DNA from: Renibacterium sp043789415
Lineage (GTDB): Bacteria > Actinomycetota > Actinomycetes > Actinomycetales > Micrococcaceae
NCBI RefSeq assembly: GCF_043789415.1
Contig: NZ_JBDLLW010000003.1
Span: forward strand, 248,001 to 312,000
Direction: 5' to 3'
DNA length: 64,000 nt
Position numbers and translations under genes: made by a program. Below, one piece after another: positions 8,137 to 17,472 of this stretch (position 1 is its first letter; every line of letters starts with the position of its first letter). The notes beneath the pieces are model-generated. The model made no database searches. It saw nothing but the letters and a program-made list of their open reading frames with translations, and was not told the origin of the DNA.

Positions 8137-9726
8137 CTACTTTGCCGATGTGGCGTCGGTGACGGCTGAGGGCTCGATATCGATGGTTCGGCGAAGTGCC
8201 CGCTCCTTGATGAAGAGCACTGAGATCACTGCCAGGACGGCGATAACCGCCGCGACGCCGAAGATCAGCGCGGTGGCATCGCCGTAGGCGGCGCGCACCA
8301 CATTCCTGACCGGTTCCGACATATGCGCCAGATCGAGACCGCCCGTTCCAGCGGGGTTATCGGCGGGAAGCCCCAGTTTGGCCAGCCCCGCGGATGACAA
8401 CTCGCTGACCCGGTTGGCGAGCACCGCGCCGAGCACTGAGACTCCGATCGCGCCGCCGAAAGTGCGGAAAAACGCCACCGAAGAACTCGCAGAACCGATG
8501 TCCTGCGCCCGCACGGTGTTCTGCACGGCAAGTATCAGATTCTGCATCAGCATGCCCAGGCCGACGCCGAGCACAGCGGTGTAGATCCCGATCAGCATGA
8601 GATCGGTCGAATGATCGACGGTAGCCGCTAATGACAGACCGATCACCATCATCACAGCACCGAGCACCAGGAAGATCTTCCATTTGCCGAACCTGGAAAT
8701 CAATTGACCTGAGATTACTGAACCGGCGAGGTTTCCGATAATGAGCGGCAGCATCAACAGGCCCGCCTGAGTCGGAGTGGTCCCCCGAGAGACCTGAAAG
8801 TATTGGCCTAAAAAGCTCGAAGAGGCGAACATCGCGATGCCTGCGGCCACCGAAGCCACAATCACCAGAGCGGTGGTGCGCTGAGCGATGATCTTCAAAG
8901 GAATGATGGGCTGCCCCACTCTGGATTCCACGAAGAGCATGCCGAGCAGCAGGACGATTCCGCCGCCCACCATCAGCGCGCTCTGCCAGGACCACCAGGG
9001 ATAGTAGCCGCTCTTGCCCGCGAAGGAGACCCAGATCAGAAGCAGTGAAACACCTGATGTGAGCAGCAGGGCACCCAGCCAGTCAATGCTCGCCGGACGG
9101 CGAACGTATTTGAGCTTGAGAGTTCTTTGCAGCAAGATCATTGCGATCACCGCGAGTGGCACGCAGATGAAGAAGGTCCAGCGCCAACCCAGTGGACTAT
9201 CGACGATGAGTCCGCCGAGCAGAGGACCGCCGGCGGTTCCCACCGCTAAGACCGCACCCATATAGCCCGCGTAGCGGCCTCGTTCACGCGGCGGGATCAT
9301 GGTGCCGATAATCGCCTGGGCCAAGGCTGTCAGACCACCCATGGCAATGCCTTGGATCACCCTGGCGGTCAACAGCAATGGCATCGTGGTAGAGAATCCG
9401 GCCAGTATGGAGCCGAGCACGAAGATCACGATATTGAGCTGCACCAGGAATTTCTTACTGAACAAATCAGCCAGTTTGCCCCAGATCGGTGTGGTAGCCG
9501 CGCCCGCCAGAAGCGAGGCGGTGATCAGCCAGGCGAAATCGACCTGGCTGCCTCTCAGATCCGAGATGATCGCCGGGAGCACATTGGCAACGACATTGCT
9601 GCTGAGGATCGCGGTGAAAAAAGCCGCTAACAACCCGGTGAGCGCCTGCAGGATCTCCCGGTGGGTCATGGTGACGAACTCCACGGTTTCCGGCGCCACT
9701 TTGGCCTTATCTGCTGCCTCGCTGGC
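8137..9726 (-). CDS. MFS drug exporter, DHA2 (14-helix) family
   Basis: A 529-residue membrane protein of the EmrB/QacA type. It has the 14-helix length, the motif-A stretch WGKLADLFSKKFLVQ after helix 2, and the helix-5 motif-C region GAVLAVGTAGGPLLGGLI. It would expel hydrophobic drugs or metabolites in exchange for protons. The frame is open to 9798, but the ATG at 9726 is preferred: GGAG lies six bases upstream and the extra 24 residues look non-coding. It heads the MFS-SRPBCC-LOG operon. Confidence 0.85.
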   Translation of the reverse strand, partial: ASEAADKAKVAPETVEFVTMTHREILQALTGLLAAFFTAILSSNVVANVLPAIISDLRGSQVDFAWLITASLLAGAATTPIWGKLADLFSKKFLVQLNIVIFVLGSILAGFSTTMPLLLTARVIQGIAMGGLTALAQAIIGTMIPPRERGRYAGYMGAVLAVGTAGGPLLGGLIVDSPLGWRWTFFICVPLAVIAMILLQRTLKLKYVRRPASIDWLGALLLTSGVSLLLIWVSFAGKSGYYPWWSWQSALMVGGGIVLLLGMLFVESRVGQPIIPLKIIAQRTTALVIVASVAAGIAMFASSSFLGQYFQVSRGTTPTQAGLLMLPLIIGNLAGSVISGQLISRFGKWKIFLVLGAVMMVIGLSLAATVDHSTDLMLIGIYTAVLGVGLGMLMQNLILAVQNTVRAQDIGSASSSVAFFRTFGGAIGVSVLGAVLANRVSELSSAGLAKLGLPADNPAGTGGLDLAHMSEPVRNVVRAAYGDATALIFGVAAVIAVLAVISVLFIKERALRRTIDIEPSAVTDATSAK

Positions 9727-9882
9727 CATAGCGGCTCCGATCTGTAGTGCTGGGTGCTGATGCCAATGCTCGGATCCATGAGATTTGACACATCTCACAC
9801 GAAGGCTCGTCTCATAAGCTCAAGGAGCTACCGTGCTTCGATATCATCCCAGTTCAAGAGCAGTTCAGCCAATAAGCCTGAG

Positions 9883-11961
9883 CTACTGAGCCTGCTGGCC
9901 GCTAGATCCCTGCACTGCTGAGGCCTCGTCCTCACCCGCTCCTTCACCGGCGAATTGAGACATATAGAGCCGGTAATAGGCCCCACGAGCATCGATAAGC
10001 TGCTGATGATTGCCCTGCTCGACGATTCGGCCTGCCTCCATCACCAGAATGGTATCGGCGTCGCGAATCGTGGAGAGCCGGTGTGCGATCACGAAGCTCG
10101 TCCGGTCGGTGCGCAGTGCCGCCATCGCCTTCTGCACCAGCACTTCGGTACGGGTATCGACAGAGCTGGTGGCCTCATCCAGGATCAGCAACGAAGGATC
10201 GGCCACAAAGGCCCTGGCTATCGTGATGAGCTGCTTCTCACCGGCACTGACGTTATCTCCTTGATCATCGAGTACCGTCTGATAACCATCTGGCAGCGCT
10301 CGAACGAAACGATCGACGTAGGTGGCTTTGGCCGCCTCCATGATCTGCTCCTCGGTGGCGTCCAGATTGCCGTACTGGATGTTCTCGTAGATCGTGCCCT
10401 CAAAGAGCCACGCATCCTGCAACACCATACCCACCTTGGAACGCAGCTCTGCCCTGCTCAGTTCGGTCACATCGACGCCGTCAACAGTGATCTGCCCCGA
10501 GTTGAGCTCGTAGAATCGCATCACCAGGTTCACCAGGGTGGTCTTGCCCGCACCGGTCGGCCCGACGATCGCCACCGTCGCACCCGGACGAGCCGAGAAC
10601 GAAAGGTTCTCGATCAGCGGCTTATCCGCGGTGTAGCTGAAGCTGACGTTCTTGAACTCGACGTGCCCATCGGTCTTAGCGGGCAAGTGCTGCTTTGCGT
10701 TCTCCGGTTCCTGCTCCTCAGAATCCAGGAATTCGAAGACTCGCTCAGCGGAAGCGACGCCCGACTGCAGCATATTCGCCATTCCGGCCATCTGGGTCAG
10801 CGGCTGGTTGAACTCCCGGGAGTACTGGATGAAGGCGGTGGCATCGCCCAGGGTCATCTGACCGGAGGCAACGCGCAGGCCGCCGATCACCGCAATGCCC
10901 ACATAGCTCAGATAGTTGATGAACTGCATGATCGGCATCATCAAGCCGGAGGCGAATTGTGCGCCGAAGCTGGCTTTGAACAGATTTTCGTTCCGCTCAT
11001 CGAAGCGCTCCAGCATGTCCTGCTCGCGGCCGAACAAGGTCACCAGAGTATGGCCTGAGAAGGACTCCTCGATCTGGCCGTTGAGCGCGCCGGTGTTCTT
11101 CCATTGAGCGGCGAAAAGCTTCTGACTACGGCTGCCAATAATGCCGACCACCACACCGGAGAGCGGGATGGCGATCAAGGCGATCAGCGCCAATTGCCAG
11201 GACACCAGGAACATCATCACGGTGAAGCCCAGCAACAACAGTACCGAGCTGACCAGCTGCGAAAAGGCCTGCTGCAAGCCCTGCTGCACATTGTCGACGT
11301 CGTTGGTCACCCGGGAGAGCACATCGCCGCGCTGACCAGTGTCGAAGTGATTGAGCGGCAGCCTGTTGAGCTTCGCCTCCACATCGGTGCGCAGCTGCCG
11401 GATCGCCCGCATCACCACCACATTGAGCACGTATCCCTGGAACCAGTTGAACAATGAGGCCACGAAATAGATCGAGAGCACCACCAGGATCAAGAAGGAG
11501 AGCGCGTTGAAGTCGACACCATGACCGGGCACCACGTTCGAGGTGGCCAGCATCTGAGCGAAATCGTTATTACCCTGCGCTTTGGCCCCGGCGATCACCT
11601 GATCCTTCGTCAGATTCGCCGGCAGAGTCATGCCGATCACGCCGTCAAAAATCACATCCATCGCTTTGCCCAGGATCTTCGGACCGATCACGGTGAGCAC
11701 CACGGAGGCGACTACCGCGATGAAAATCGCGGTCAGCGCAAGCCATTCATGTTTCAGCAGGCCGATCAGCCGCTTAGCCGAGGGCCAGAAAGCCTTGGCC
11801 TTCTTCGCCGGGACATCCCCGAACATCCCACCATCGGCCTCGGTCGGCTTATATTCCTCTTCTTCGAAATCGTCATCATCGGCAACTTCGGTGGCGAGAG
11901 CACCCTGAGCTGTTTGCTCGGCGTCGAGCGCTGCGGGGTCTGCATCTTTTTTCTTGGTCAT
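9883..11961 (-). CDS. ABC exporter half-transporter with canonical ATPase site
   Basis: A 692-residue fused membrane-ATPase protein. An acidic, charged ~70-residue N-terminus precedes six membrane helices (residues ~80-400) and an ATPase domain (~430-670). Walker A is GPTGAGKTT, the signature is the deviant VSAGEKQ, and Walker B ends in the catalytic glutamate (LLILDEATSSVD). Its ATG overlaps the stop of the upstream half-transporter by four bases, the mark of a co-translated heterodimer. Together the two resemble BmrCD/TM287-288-type multidrug or lipid exporters. The C-terminus has a short Gly/Gln/Ala-rich tail. Confidence 0.9.
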   Translation of the reverse strand: MTKKKDADPAALDAEQTAQGALATEVADDDDFEEEEYKPTEADGGMFGDVPAKKAKAFWPSAKRLIGLLKHEWLALTAIFIAVVASVVLTVIGPKILGKAMDVIFDGVIGMTLPANLTKDQVIAGAKAQGNNDFAQMLATSNVVPGHGVDFNALSFLILVVLSIYFVASLFNWFQGYVLNVVVMRAIRQLRTDVEAKLNRLPLNHFDTGQRGDVLSRVTNDVDNVQQGLQQAFSQLVSSVLLLLGFTVMMFLVSWQLALIALIAIPLSGVVVGIIGSRSQKLFAAQWKNTGALNGQIEESFSGHTLVTLFGREQDMLERFDERNENLFKASFGAQFASGLMMPIMQFINYLSYVGIAVIGGLRVASGQMTLGDATAFIQYSREFNQPLTQMAGMANMLQSGVASAERVFEFLDSEEQEPENAKQHLPAKTDGHVEFKNVSFSYTADKPLIENLSFSARPGATVAIVGPTGAGKTTLVNLVMRFYELNSGQITVDGVDVTELSRAELRSKVGMVLQDAWLFEGTIYENIQYGNLDATEEQIMEAAKATYVDRFVRALPDGYQTVLDDQGDNVSAGEKQLITIARAFVADPSLLILDEATSSVDTRTEVLVQKAMAALRTDRTSFVIAHRLSTIRDADTILVMEAGRIVEQGNHQQLIDARGAYYRLYMSQFAGEGAGEDEASAVQGSSGQQAQ

Positions 11962-13691
11962 GCCACTTCCTCCGCACTGATCTGGGATGCCACGATTTCC
12001 TGATATACCTCGGAGCTCTGCAGGAGCTCTTCGTGAGTGCCGCGCCCCACGATCTCACCGTCGTCGAGCACCAGGATCAGATCGGCGTCGACGATGGTGG
12101 CGACCCGCTGCGCCACGATGATCACCGTGGCCTCGGCCGTTTTCTCTTTGAGTGCTTTACGCAGGCGAGCATCAGTGGCCACGTCGAGCGCTGAGAAGGA
12201 GTCGTCGAAAAGATAAACCTTGGGTTCGGTCACCAGGGAGCGCGCGATGCACAGCCGCTGCCGCTGACCGCCGGAGACATTGCCACCGCCCTGCGCAACC
12301 CTGGAGTTCAAGCCTTTGCTTTTCTCCCGGACGAAATCTGCCCCCTGTGCAACGGTGAGCGCTTCCCAGAGCTCGTCCTCACTGGCGTTCGGTTTGCCAA
12401 AGCGCAGATTCGACTCAATGGTTCCGGCAAACAGATAGGGTTTCTGCGGCACCATGGAGACCCGTGAGGTGATCGCATCTCGGCTCAGCTGGGTGACCGG
12501 CACGCCGTCGAGCAGCACCTCTCCCGCAGCGGCGTCAAAAAGCCTCGGCAGCAGCGAGAGCAGAGTAGTTTTCCCGCCGCCGGTGGCCCCGATAATGGCC
12601 ACTGTTTGACCGGGGTTGGCAGTGAAGGAGATGTTCTTCAGCACCGGAGCCTCGGCCCCGGGATAGCTGAAACTGACGTTCCGGTATTCCACCTCGCCAC
12701 GCTTAGCCTCAGGCTCGGTAGTGGTCCGCGGCATCAGCAGAGTGGTCTGTGTGTCGAGCACTTCGCTGATCCGCTCGGCGCACACCACGGCACGCGGAAT
12801 CATCATCGCCATGAAGGTACCCATCATCACTGCGGTCAGGATCTGCAGCAGATACTGCAGGAAGGCGGTGAGCGACCCGATCTGCATCTGACCGGCGTCC
12901 ACTCGCTGGCCGCCGAACCAGAGCACCGCCGAGGTGGCAATGTGCAAGATCATCGTGATGAGCGGGAACATCAGCACGAAAATGGCACCGACTTTGAGCG
13001 AGACCTTGGTGATGTTCTCATTGGCACCGTCAAAACGCTTAGTTTCGAAGGGTTCGCGGCCGAAGGCCCGGACCACCCGGATTCCGACGATCTGCTCGCG
13101 CAGCACTCCATTGATCTTGTCGATGAAACCCTGCATGGATTTGAACAGCGGCATCAGCCGCCAGACCAGATACCCTACGACCACGAGAAGCAGCGGCACC
13201 GAGACCCAGACCAGCCAGGAGAGGCTGAGATCCTCTCGAAGCGCCATAATGATGCCGCCGATGCACATAATGGGAGCGGACACCATGAAGTTCAGACCCA
13301 TCAGAAGCACCATCTGAACCTGTTGGATGTCGTTCGTACCGCGGGTGATCAAGGTGGGGGCACCGAAGCTGCCGAGCTCCTGGGCCGAGAAATTGGACAC
13401 CTTGCGGAAGACGCTTCGGCGCAGATCCCGGCCGACCGCCATTGAAGCCTTAGACCCGTAGTACATTCCGGCTACCGCGGTGACCACCTGGGCCAGCGCC
13501 ACCAGCAGCATCACTCCGCCGACTCGCCAGATATAGTCGGTATCCGCTTTGGCCACGCCCTGATCGATGATCTGAGCGTTCAGGCTCGGCAGATAGAGAG
13601 CGGCGATGGTGGCCAGTAGCTGGAAGACCAGGACGGCGATCAGGTACGGAACATAGGGCTTCGAGTACTGTCTCAGAAGCTTGATAAGCAT
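11958..13691 (-). CDS. ABC exporter half-transporter with degenerate ATPase site
   Basis: A 577-residue fused membrane-ATPase protein: six membrane helices in residues ~1-320 and an ATPase domain in ~335-577. Walker A is GATGGGKTT and the signature is a good VSGGQRQR. Walker B reads VYLFDDSFSALD, with Asp497 where the catalytic Glu is expected. Paired with its neighbour this gives one consensus site (partner's Glu with this protein's VSGGQ) and one degenerate site (this Asp with the partner's SAGEK), the normal arrangement in heterodimeric exporters. Transcribed first in the pair; its stop overlaps the next start by four bases. Confidence 0.9.
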   Translation of the reverse strand: MLIKLLRQYSKPYVPYLIAVLVFQLLATIAALYLPSLNAQIIDQGVAKADTDYIWRVGGVMLLVALAQVVTAVAGMYYGSKASMAVGRDLRRSVFRKVSNFSAQELGSFGAPTLITRGTNDIQQVQMVLLMGLNFMVSAPIMCIGGIIMALREDLSLSWLVWVSVPLLLVVVGYLVWRLMPLFKSMQGFIDKINGVLREQIVGIRVVRAFGREPFETKRFDGANENITKVSLKVGAIFVLMFPLITMILHIATSAVLWFGGQRVDAGQMQIGSLTAFLQYLLQILTAVMMGTFMAMMIPRAVVCAERISEVLDTQTTLLMPRTTTEPEAKRGEVEYRNVSFSYPGAEAPVLKNISFTANPGQTVAIIGATGGGKTTLLSLLPRLFDAAAGEVLLDGVPVTQLSRDAITSRVSMVPQKPYLFAGTIESNLRFGKPNASEDELWEALTVAQGADFVREKSKGLNSRVAQGGGNVSGGQRQRLCIARSLVTEPKVYLFDDSFSALDVATDARLRKALKEKTAEATVIIVAQRVATIVDADLILVLDDGEIVGRGTHEELLQSSEVYQEIVASQISAEEVA

Positions 13692-14031
13692 ATGACAACT
13701 TCCCAGGAATCGTGGAGATTTCGTGCTGAAGAAAGACTAACCAAGCATACCGACAGGATGGTTGGCTTTCACCCCTTTGAGCGTCTCTTTTAAGGCCGGT
13801 TGAGGCTTCGAAAGACTCGCGGAAGACCCCTGGAGGAGATCGTTGGAGAGCCTATTTTCTAGAGTTCAGAGTAAGTAAGTACTTTCCACAGACTTCTCAA
13901 AATCGTCGGAAAATCTCTCAAAAGGCCTTGTATTCAATGGACCCGGACGAAAGACTCTTCGTGCCAGTCGCTCGCACTTCAGGTAACTCCAGTTGACTAT
14001 GTTTTTGACCGCTCGAAAGGAATACCCTGCA
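13692..14031. other. divergent intergenic region, promoters expected
   Basis: This region separates the minus-strand ABC exporter from the plus-strand chitinase. I see no gene in it. It is AT-richer than its surroundings around 13850-13930, consistent with promoters, but I cannot fix -35/-10 pairs with confidence. The ribosome-binding site of the chitinase is probably AAAGGA near 14017-14022. Confidence 0.4.
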
Positions 14032-15138
14032 GTGAAAAAACTTCTCGCAATACTGATGGCTTCCGCGGCAGCCGGCCTGCTTTTGGTGGCTGCGCCCAGC
14101 GCCGCCCAGGCCGCAACCACCGGGACTATTACCGGCATCGGTGGCAAGTGCCTCGACATGACAGACGGTCAGTCTTCCAACGGAACCCTCGTGCAAATCT
14201 ACGATTGCAACAGCACGATCGCTCAGCAGCTCACGATCGGTGACGATCAGAGCTTGCAGGCACAGGGCAAGTGCTTGCAGGTGGTGAACAGCTCCACCGA
14301 CAACGGCGCTCGAGTCCAGCTCTGGGACTGCAACGGCAGCACTAACCAGAAGTGGGGCTTCTCCGATTTCAGCGATATCGTCAGCATCTCGGCCAATAAG
14401 TGCCTCGAGACCAGCGGCGGCGCTTCGGACAACAGGACTCCGGTAGACATCTGGACCTGTACGGGTGCCACCAACCAGAAGTGGACAGTACACCCCGGGA
14501 CCACCACCACTAATCCGACGGACTTCCCGATCACCGAGGCTCAATTCAACTCGCTCTTCCCGAACCGAGTTGCCACTTACTCTTACCAGGGCCTGGTCAG
14601 CGGTGCCGCGAAGTACCCGGCTTTCGCCACCACGGGTGATATCACCACCAAGAAGCGCGAGATCGCGGCTTTCCTGGCCAATGTGCAGCATGAAACCGGC
14701 AGCCTGCAGTACCTGCGTGAGCTGAACACCGCGAACTACCCGCACTACTGCGATACTAGCCAGCCCTACGGCTGCCCTGCTGGCAACGACCAGTACTACG
14801 GACGCGGTTCACTGCAGCTGAGCTGGAACTACAACTACAAGGCCGCGGGTGATTCGCTCGGCGTGGATCTGCTGCACAACCCGGATCTGGTCGCGACCGA
14901 CCCGACCCTCGCTTGGGGTACCGGTCTGTGGTACTGGAACACCCAGAGCGGTGCCACCAGCGTCACCCCGCACAACGCCATGGTGAACGGCAACGGTTTC
15001 GGCGCCACCATCCGCGCTATCAACGGCGGCCTGGAGTGCAATGGCAGCAACCCGGATCAGATGAACGCCCGGATCACCAACTACAAGCACATCGCTGATG
15101 TGATCGGTGTGAGCTACGGCGATAATCTGAGTTGCTAA
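14032..15138 (+). CDS. secreted GH19 chitinase with N-terminal ricin-B lectin domain
   Basis: A 368-residue exported enzyme. Residues 1-27 are a Sec signal peptide (MKKLLAILMASAAAG, ending SAAQA before ATTG). Residues ~30-150 are a ricin-B/CBM13 beta-trefoil with two intact QxW repeats (NQKWGF, NQKWTV) and one degenerate one. After a Thr-rich linker, ~165-368 form a GH19 catalytic domain: ANVQHETGSLQYLREL holds the putative catalytic Glu221, and GRGSLQLSWNYNY is the family signature. It would cleave chitin or related GlcNAc polymers outside the cell. The GTG at 14032 is chosen because it gives a clean signal peptide; an upstream in-frame ATG at 13993 does not. A bidirectional terminator follows. 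Confidence 0.9.
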   Translation: MKKLLAILMASAAAGLLLVAAPSAAQAATTGTITGIGGKCLDMTDGQSSNGTLVQIYDCNSTIAQQLTIGDDQSLQAQGKCLQVVNSSTDNGARVQLWDCNGSTNQKWGFSDFSDIVSISANKCLETSGGASDNRTPVDIWTCTGATNQKWTVHPGTTTTNPTDFPITEAQFNSLFPNRVATYSYQGLVSGAAKYPAFATTGDITTKKREIAAFLANVQHETGSLQYLRELNTANYPHYCDTSQPYGCPAGNDQYYGRGSLQLSWNYNYKAAGDSLGVDLLHNPDLVATDPTLAWGTGLWYWNTQSGATSVTPHNAMVNGNGFGATIRAINGGLECNGSNPDQMNARITNYKHIADVIGVSYGDNLSC

Positions 15139-15148
15139 TTCTCGGATA

Positions 15149-15195
15149 AACGAAAAGGGAGGCGGCAGATCAGATCTGCCGCCTCCCTTTTCGTT
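15149..15195. terminator. bidirectional intrinsic terminator, chitinase/sucD
   Basis: Long perfect inverted repeat: arm AACGAAAAGGGAGGCGGCAG from 15149 mirrored up to CTTTTCGTT at 15195, with A- and T-rich outer ends, so it can stop transcription of both converging genes. Confidence 0.9.
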
Positions 15196-15200
15196 AAGGA

Positions 15201-16118
15201 TCAGAGCGCTGCGTAAACCTCGCGCAGCAACTGAGCGGTTTCGGACGGCGTCTTGCCAACCTTGACGCCAGCAGCCTCAAGGGCTTCCTTCTTGGCCTGA
15301 GCGGTTCCCGCGGAGCCCGAGACAATGGCACCGGCGTGGCCCATCGTCTTGCCCTCCGGAGCGGTGAAGCCAGCAACATAGCCGACCACCGGCTTCGTCA
15401 CATTGGCCTTGATGAACTCAGCGGCACGCTCCTCGGCGTCACCGCCGATCTCGCCGATCATCACGATGGCTTTGGTTTCCGGATCGGCTTCGAAAGCGGC
15501 CAGCGCATCGATGTGGGTGGTGCCGATCACCGGGTCACCGCCGATGCCGATCGCAGTGGAGAAGCCCAGATCCCGCAGTTCGTACATCATCTGGTAGGTC
15601 AAGGTACCGGACTTGGAGACCAAGCCGACCCCGCCCTTGCCGGTGATGTTGTTCGGCGTAATGCCCACCAGCGCTTCACCGGGGGTGATAATGCCGGGGC
15701 AGTTCGGGCCGATGATCCGGGTGATCTGCTGGCCATTGGCATCCACCTTGGACTGAGCCAGTGCCCAGAACTCGGCGGAGTCCTGAACCGGAACGCCCTC
15801 AGTGATGATCACCACGAGCGGAATCCCGGCTTCAATCGCCTCGACCACGGCGTCCTTGGTGAAGGCCGGCGGCACGAAGATGATCGAGACGTCGGCCCCG
15901 GTCTTCTCGATGGCCTCGGAAACCGCACCGAAAACCGGGAGTTCGATCGTCTTGCCGTCCTTGTCCGTGTGGCTGACCGTGGTGCCGGCCTTGCGGGCGT
16001 TCACGCCGCCGACGACCTGGGTGCCAGCCTTGAGCATCAAGGCGGTGTGCTTGGTGCCCTCGCCGCCCGTGATGCCCTGGACGATGACCTTGGAGTCTTT
16101 GTTGAGGTAAATAGACAT
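15201..16118 (-). CDS. sucD: succinyl-CoA synthetase alpha subunit
   Basis: A 305-residue protein matching the usual length of SucD. The N-terminal CoA-binding Rossmann domain starts SIYLNKDSKVIVQGITG, and the phospho-histidine lies in GHAGAIVSG near residue 260. With SucC it converts succinyl-CoA to succinate while making ATP or GTP in the TCA cycle. It follows sucC by 12 bases in one operon and ends just before the bidirectional terminator at 15149-15195. Confidence 0.96.
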   Translation of the reverse strand: MSIYLNKDSKVIVQGITGGEGTKHTALMLKAGTQVVGGVNARKAGTTVSHTDKDGKTIELPVFGAVSEAIEKTGADVSIIFVPPAFTKDAVVEAIEAGIPLVVIITEGVPVQDSAEFWALAQSKVDANGQQITRIIGPNCPGIITPGEALVGITPNNITGKGGVGLVSKSGTLTYQMMYELRDLGFSTAIGIGGDPVIGTTHIDALAAFEADPETKAIVMIGEIGGDAEERAAEFIKANVTKPVVGYVAGFTAPEGKTMGHAGAIVSGSAGTAQAKKEALEAAGVKVGKTPSETAQLLREVYAAL

Positions 16119-16130
16119 CTTTTCTCGTCC

Positions 16131-17315
16131 TTACTTCGCAGCGTTAGCGAGAGCGGAATGGGCTAGTTCGGCGGCCTTATCGGCGCCTTCGTCCATGGTG
16201 GCTGCCTGAGTCACCAGGGGATGGTTGGCCTCGGTCAGAATGCGGCGGCCCTCTTCGACGTTATTACCGTCGAGCCGGACCACGAGCGGCTTGTTCGCCG
16301 CGGTGCCCAGGATCTCCAGGGCTTTCACAATGCCATTGGCGACGGCGTCGCACGCCGTGATTCCGCCGAAGACGTTGACGAAGACGCTCTTCACCTGCTC
16401 GTCGTTCAAGATCACGTCCAGACCGGCGGCCATCACCTCAGCCGAGGCGCCACCACCGATATCCAGGAAGTTGGCGGGCTTCACATTGCCGTGGTTCTCA
16501 CCGGCGTATGCGACGACGTCCAGAGTGGACATCACCAGACCAGCGCCGTTGCCGATAATGCCGACCTCGCCGTCGAGCTTGACGTAGTTGAGGTCGTTCG
16601 CCTTGGCCTTGGCCTCCAGCGGATCAGCTGCGGCCTTGTCTTCGAGCGCTTCGTGATCGGGGTGCCGGAAATCCGCGTTGGCGTCCAGGGTGACCTTGCC
16701 ATCGAGGGCCAGGATGCGGCCGTCGCCGGTCTTGACCAAGGGGTTGACCTCAACCAGGGTAGCGTCTTCCTGCTTGAAGACGTCCCAGAGTTTCTTGATG
16801 GTCTCAATCACGCCGTCGCGGACCTCGGCGGCGAAACCGGCGGTGTCCACGATCTCTTCGGCCTTGGCCTGGTCGATACCCACGGCGGGGTCGACCGCTA
16901 CCCGGGCCAGTGCCTCGGGCCGCTCCACGGCGAGGACTTCGATCTCCATACCGCCCTCTACCGAGCACATCGCCAGGTAGTTGCGGTTGGCCCGGTCCAG
17001 CAGGACCGAGAAGTAGAATTCTTCAGCGATATCGGCGCCCTGGGCGATCATCACCTGGTGCACGGTGTGCCCCTTGATGTCCATACCCAGGATGTCGGAA
17101 GCGTATTGGAAAGCCTCGTCAGGGGTCTTAGCCACCTTGACGCCGCCGGCCTTGCCGCGGCCACCGACCTTCACCTGTGCTTTGACAACGGTTACTCCAC
17201 CGATCTTCTCGGCTGCCGCTTTAGCTTCTTCTGGGGTGTGCGCCACAATGCCAGCGAGCACGGGAACTCCGTGTGCTTCAAACATGTCACGCGCCTGGTA
17301 CTCATACAGGTCCAC
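16131..17315 (-). CDS. sucC: succinyl-CoA synthetase beta subunit
   Basis: A 394-residue ATP-grasp protein. The N-terminus MDLYEYQARDMFEAHGVPV, the lysine-containing VVKAQVKVGGRGKAGGVK and the C-terminal FVNVFGGITACDAVANGI are diagnostic. It binds the nucleotide and succinate and forms the alpha2beta2 or alphabeta enzyme with SucD. The 5' side (17316-17472) is a short untranslated stretch that should hold the promoter; a lipoprotein gene is upstream on the same strand. Confidence 0.96.
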   Translation of the reverse strand: MDLYEYQARDMFEAHGVPVLAGIVAHTPEEAKAAAEKIGGVTVVKAQVKVGGRGKAGGVKVAKTPDEAFQYASDILGMDIKGHTVHQVMIAQGADIAEEFYFSVLLDRANRNYLAMCSVEGGMEIEVLAVERPEALARVAVDPAVGIDQAKAEEIVDTAGFAAEVRDGVIETIKKLWDVFKQEDATLVEVNPLVKTGDGRILALDGKVTLDANADFRHPDHEALEDKAAADPLEAKAKANDLNYVKLDGEVGIIGNGAGLVMSTLDVVAYAGENHGNVKPANFLDIGGGASAEVMAAGLDVILNDEQVKSVFVNVFGGITACDAVANGIVKALEILGTAANKPLVVRLDGNNVEEGRRILTEANHPLVTQAATMDEGADKAAELAHSALANAAK

Positions 17316-17472
17316 GGGCTCAAGTCCTTCTACGTCGAAGTAGTAGTTTTTCGGTTGGTTTTCTGTCCCCTAGGAACGATAGTGCAGTGACGCTAAGCGC
17401 CGCCTCCAGAGTACCCGTTTAGTGAGCAACACCACACTTCGAGGCCCTCCACCGGCCCTCGCCCAAACTAAG

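Noticed and set aside
13918..14745. Antisense open frame over the chitinase
   Set aside because: Overlaps a gene with signal peptide, lectin repeats and GH19 motifs; no motif of its own.
16221..17390. Antisense open frame over sucC
   Set aside because: Shadow of a gene with diagnostic motifs; low-information sequence.
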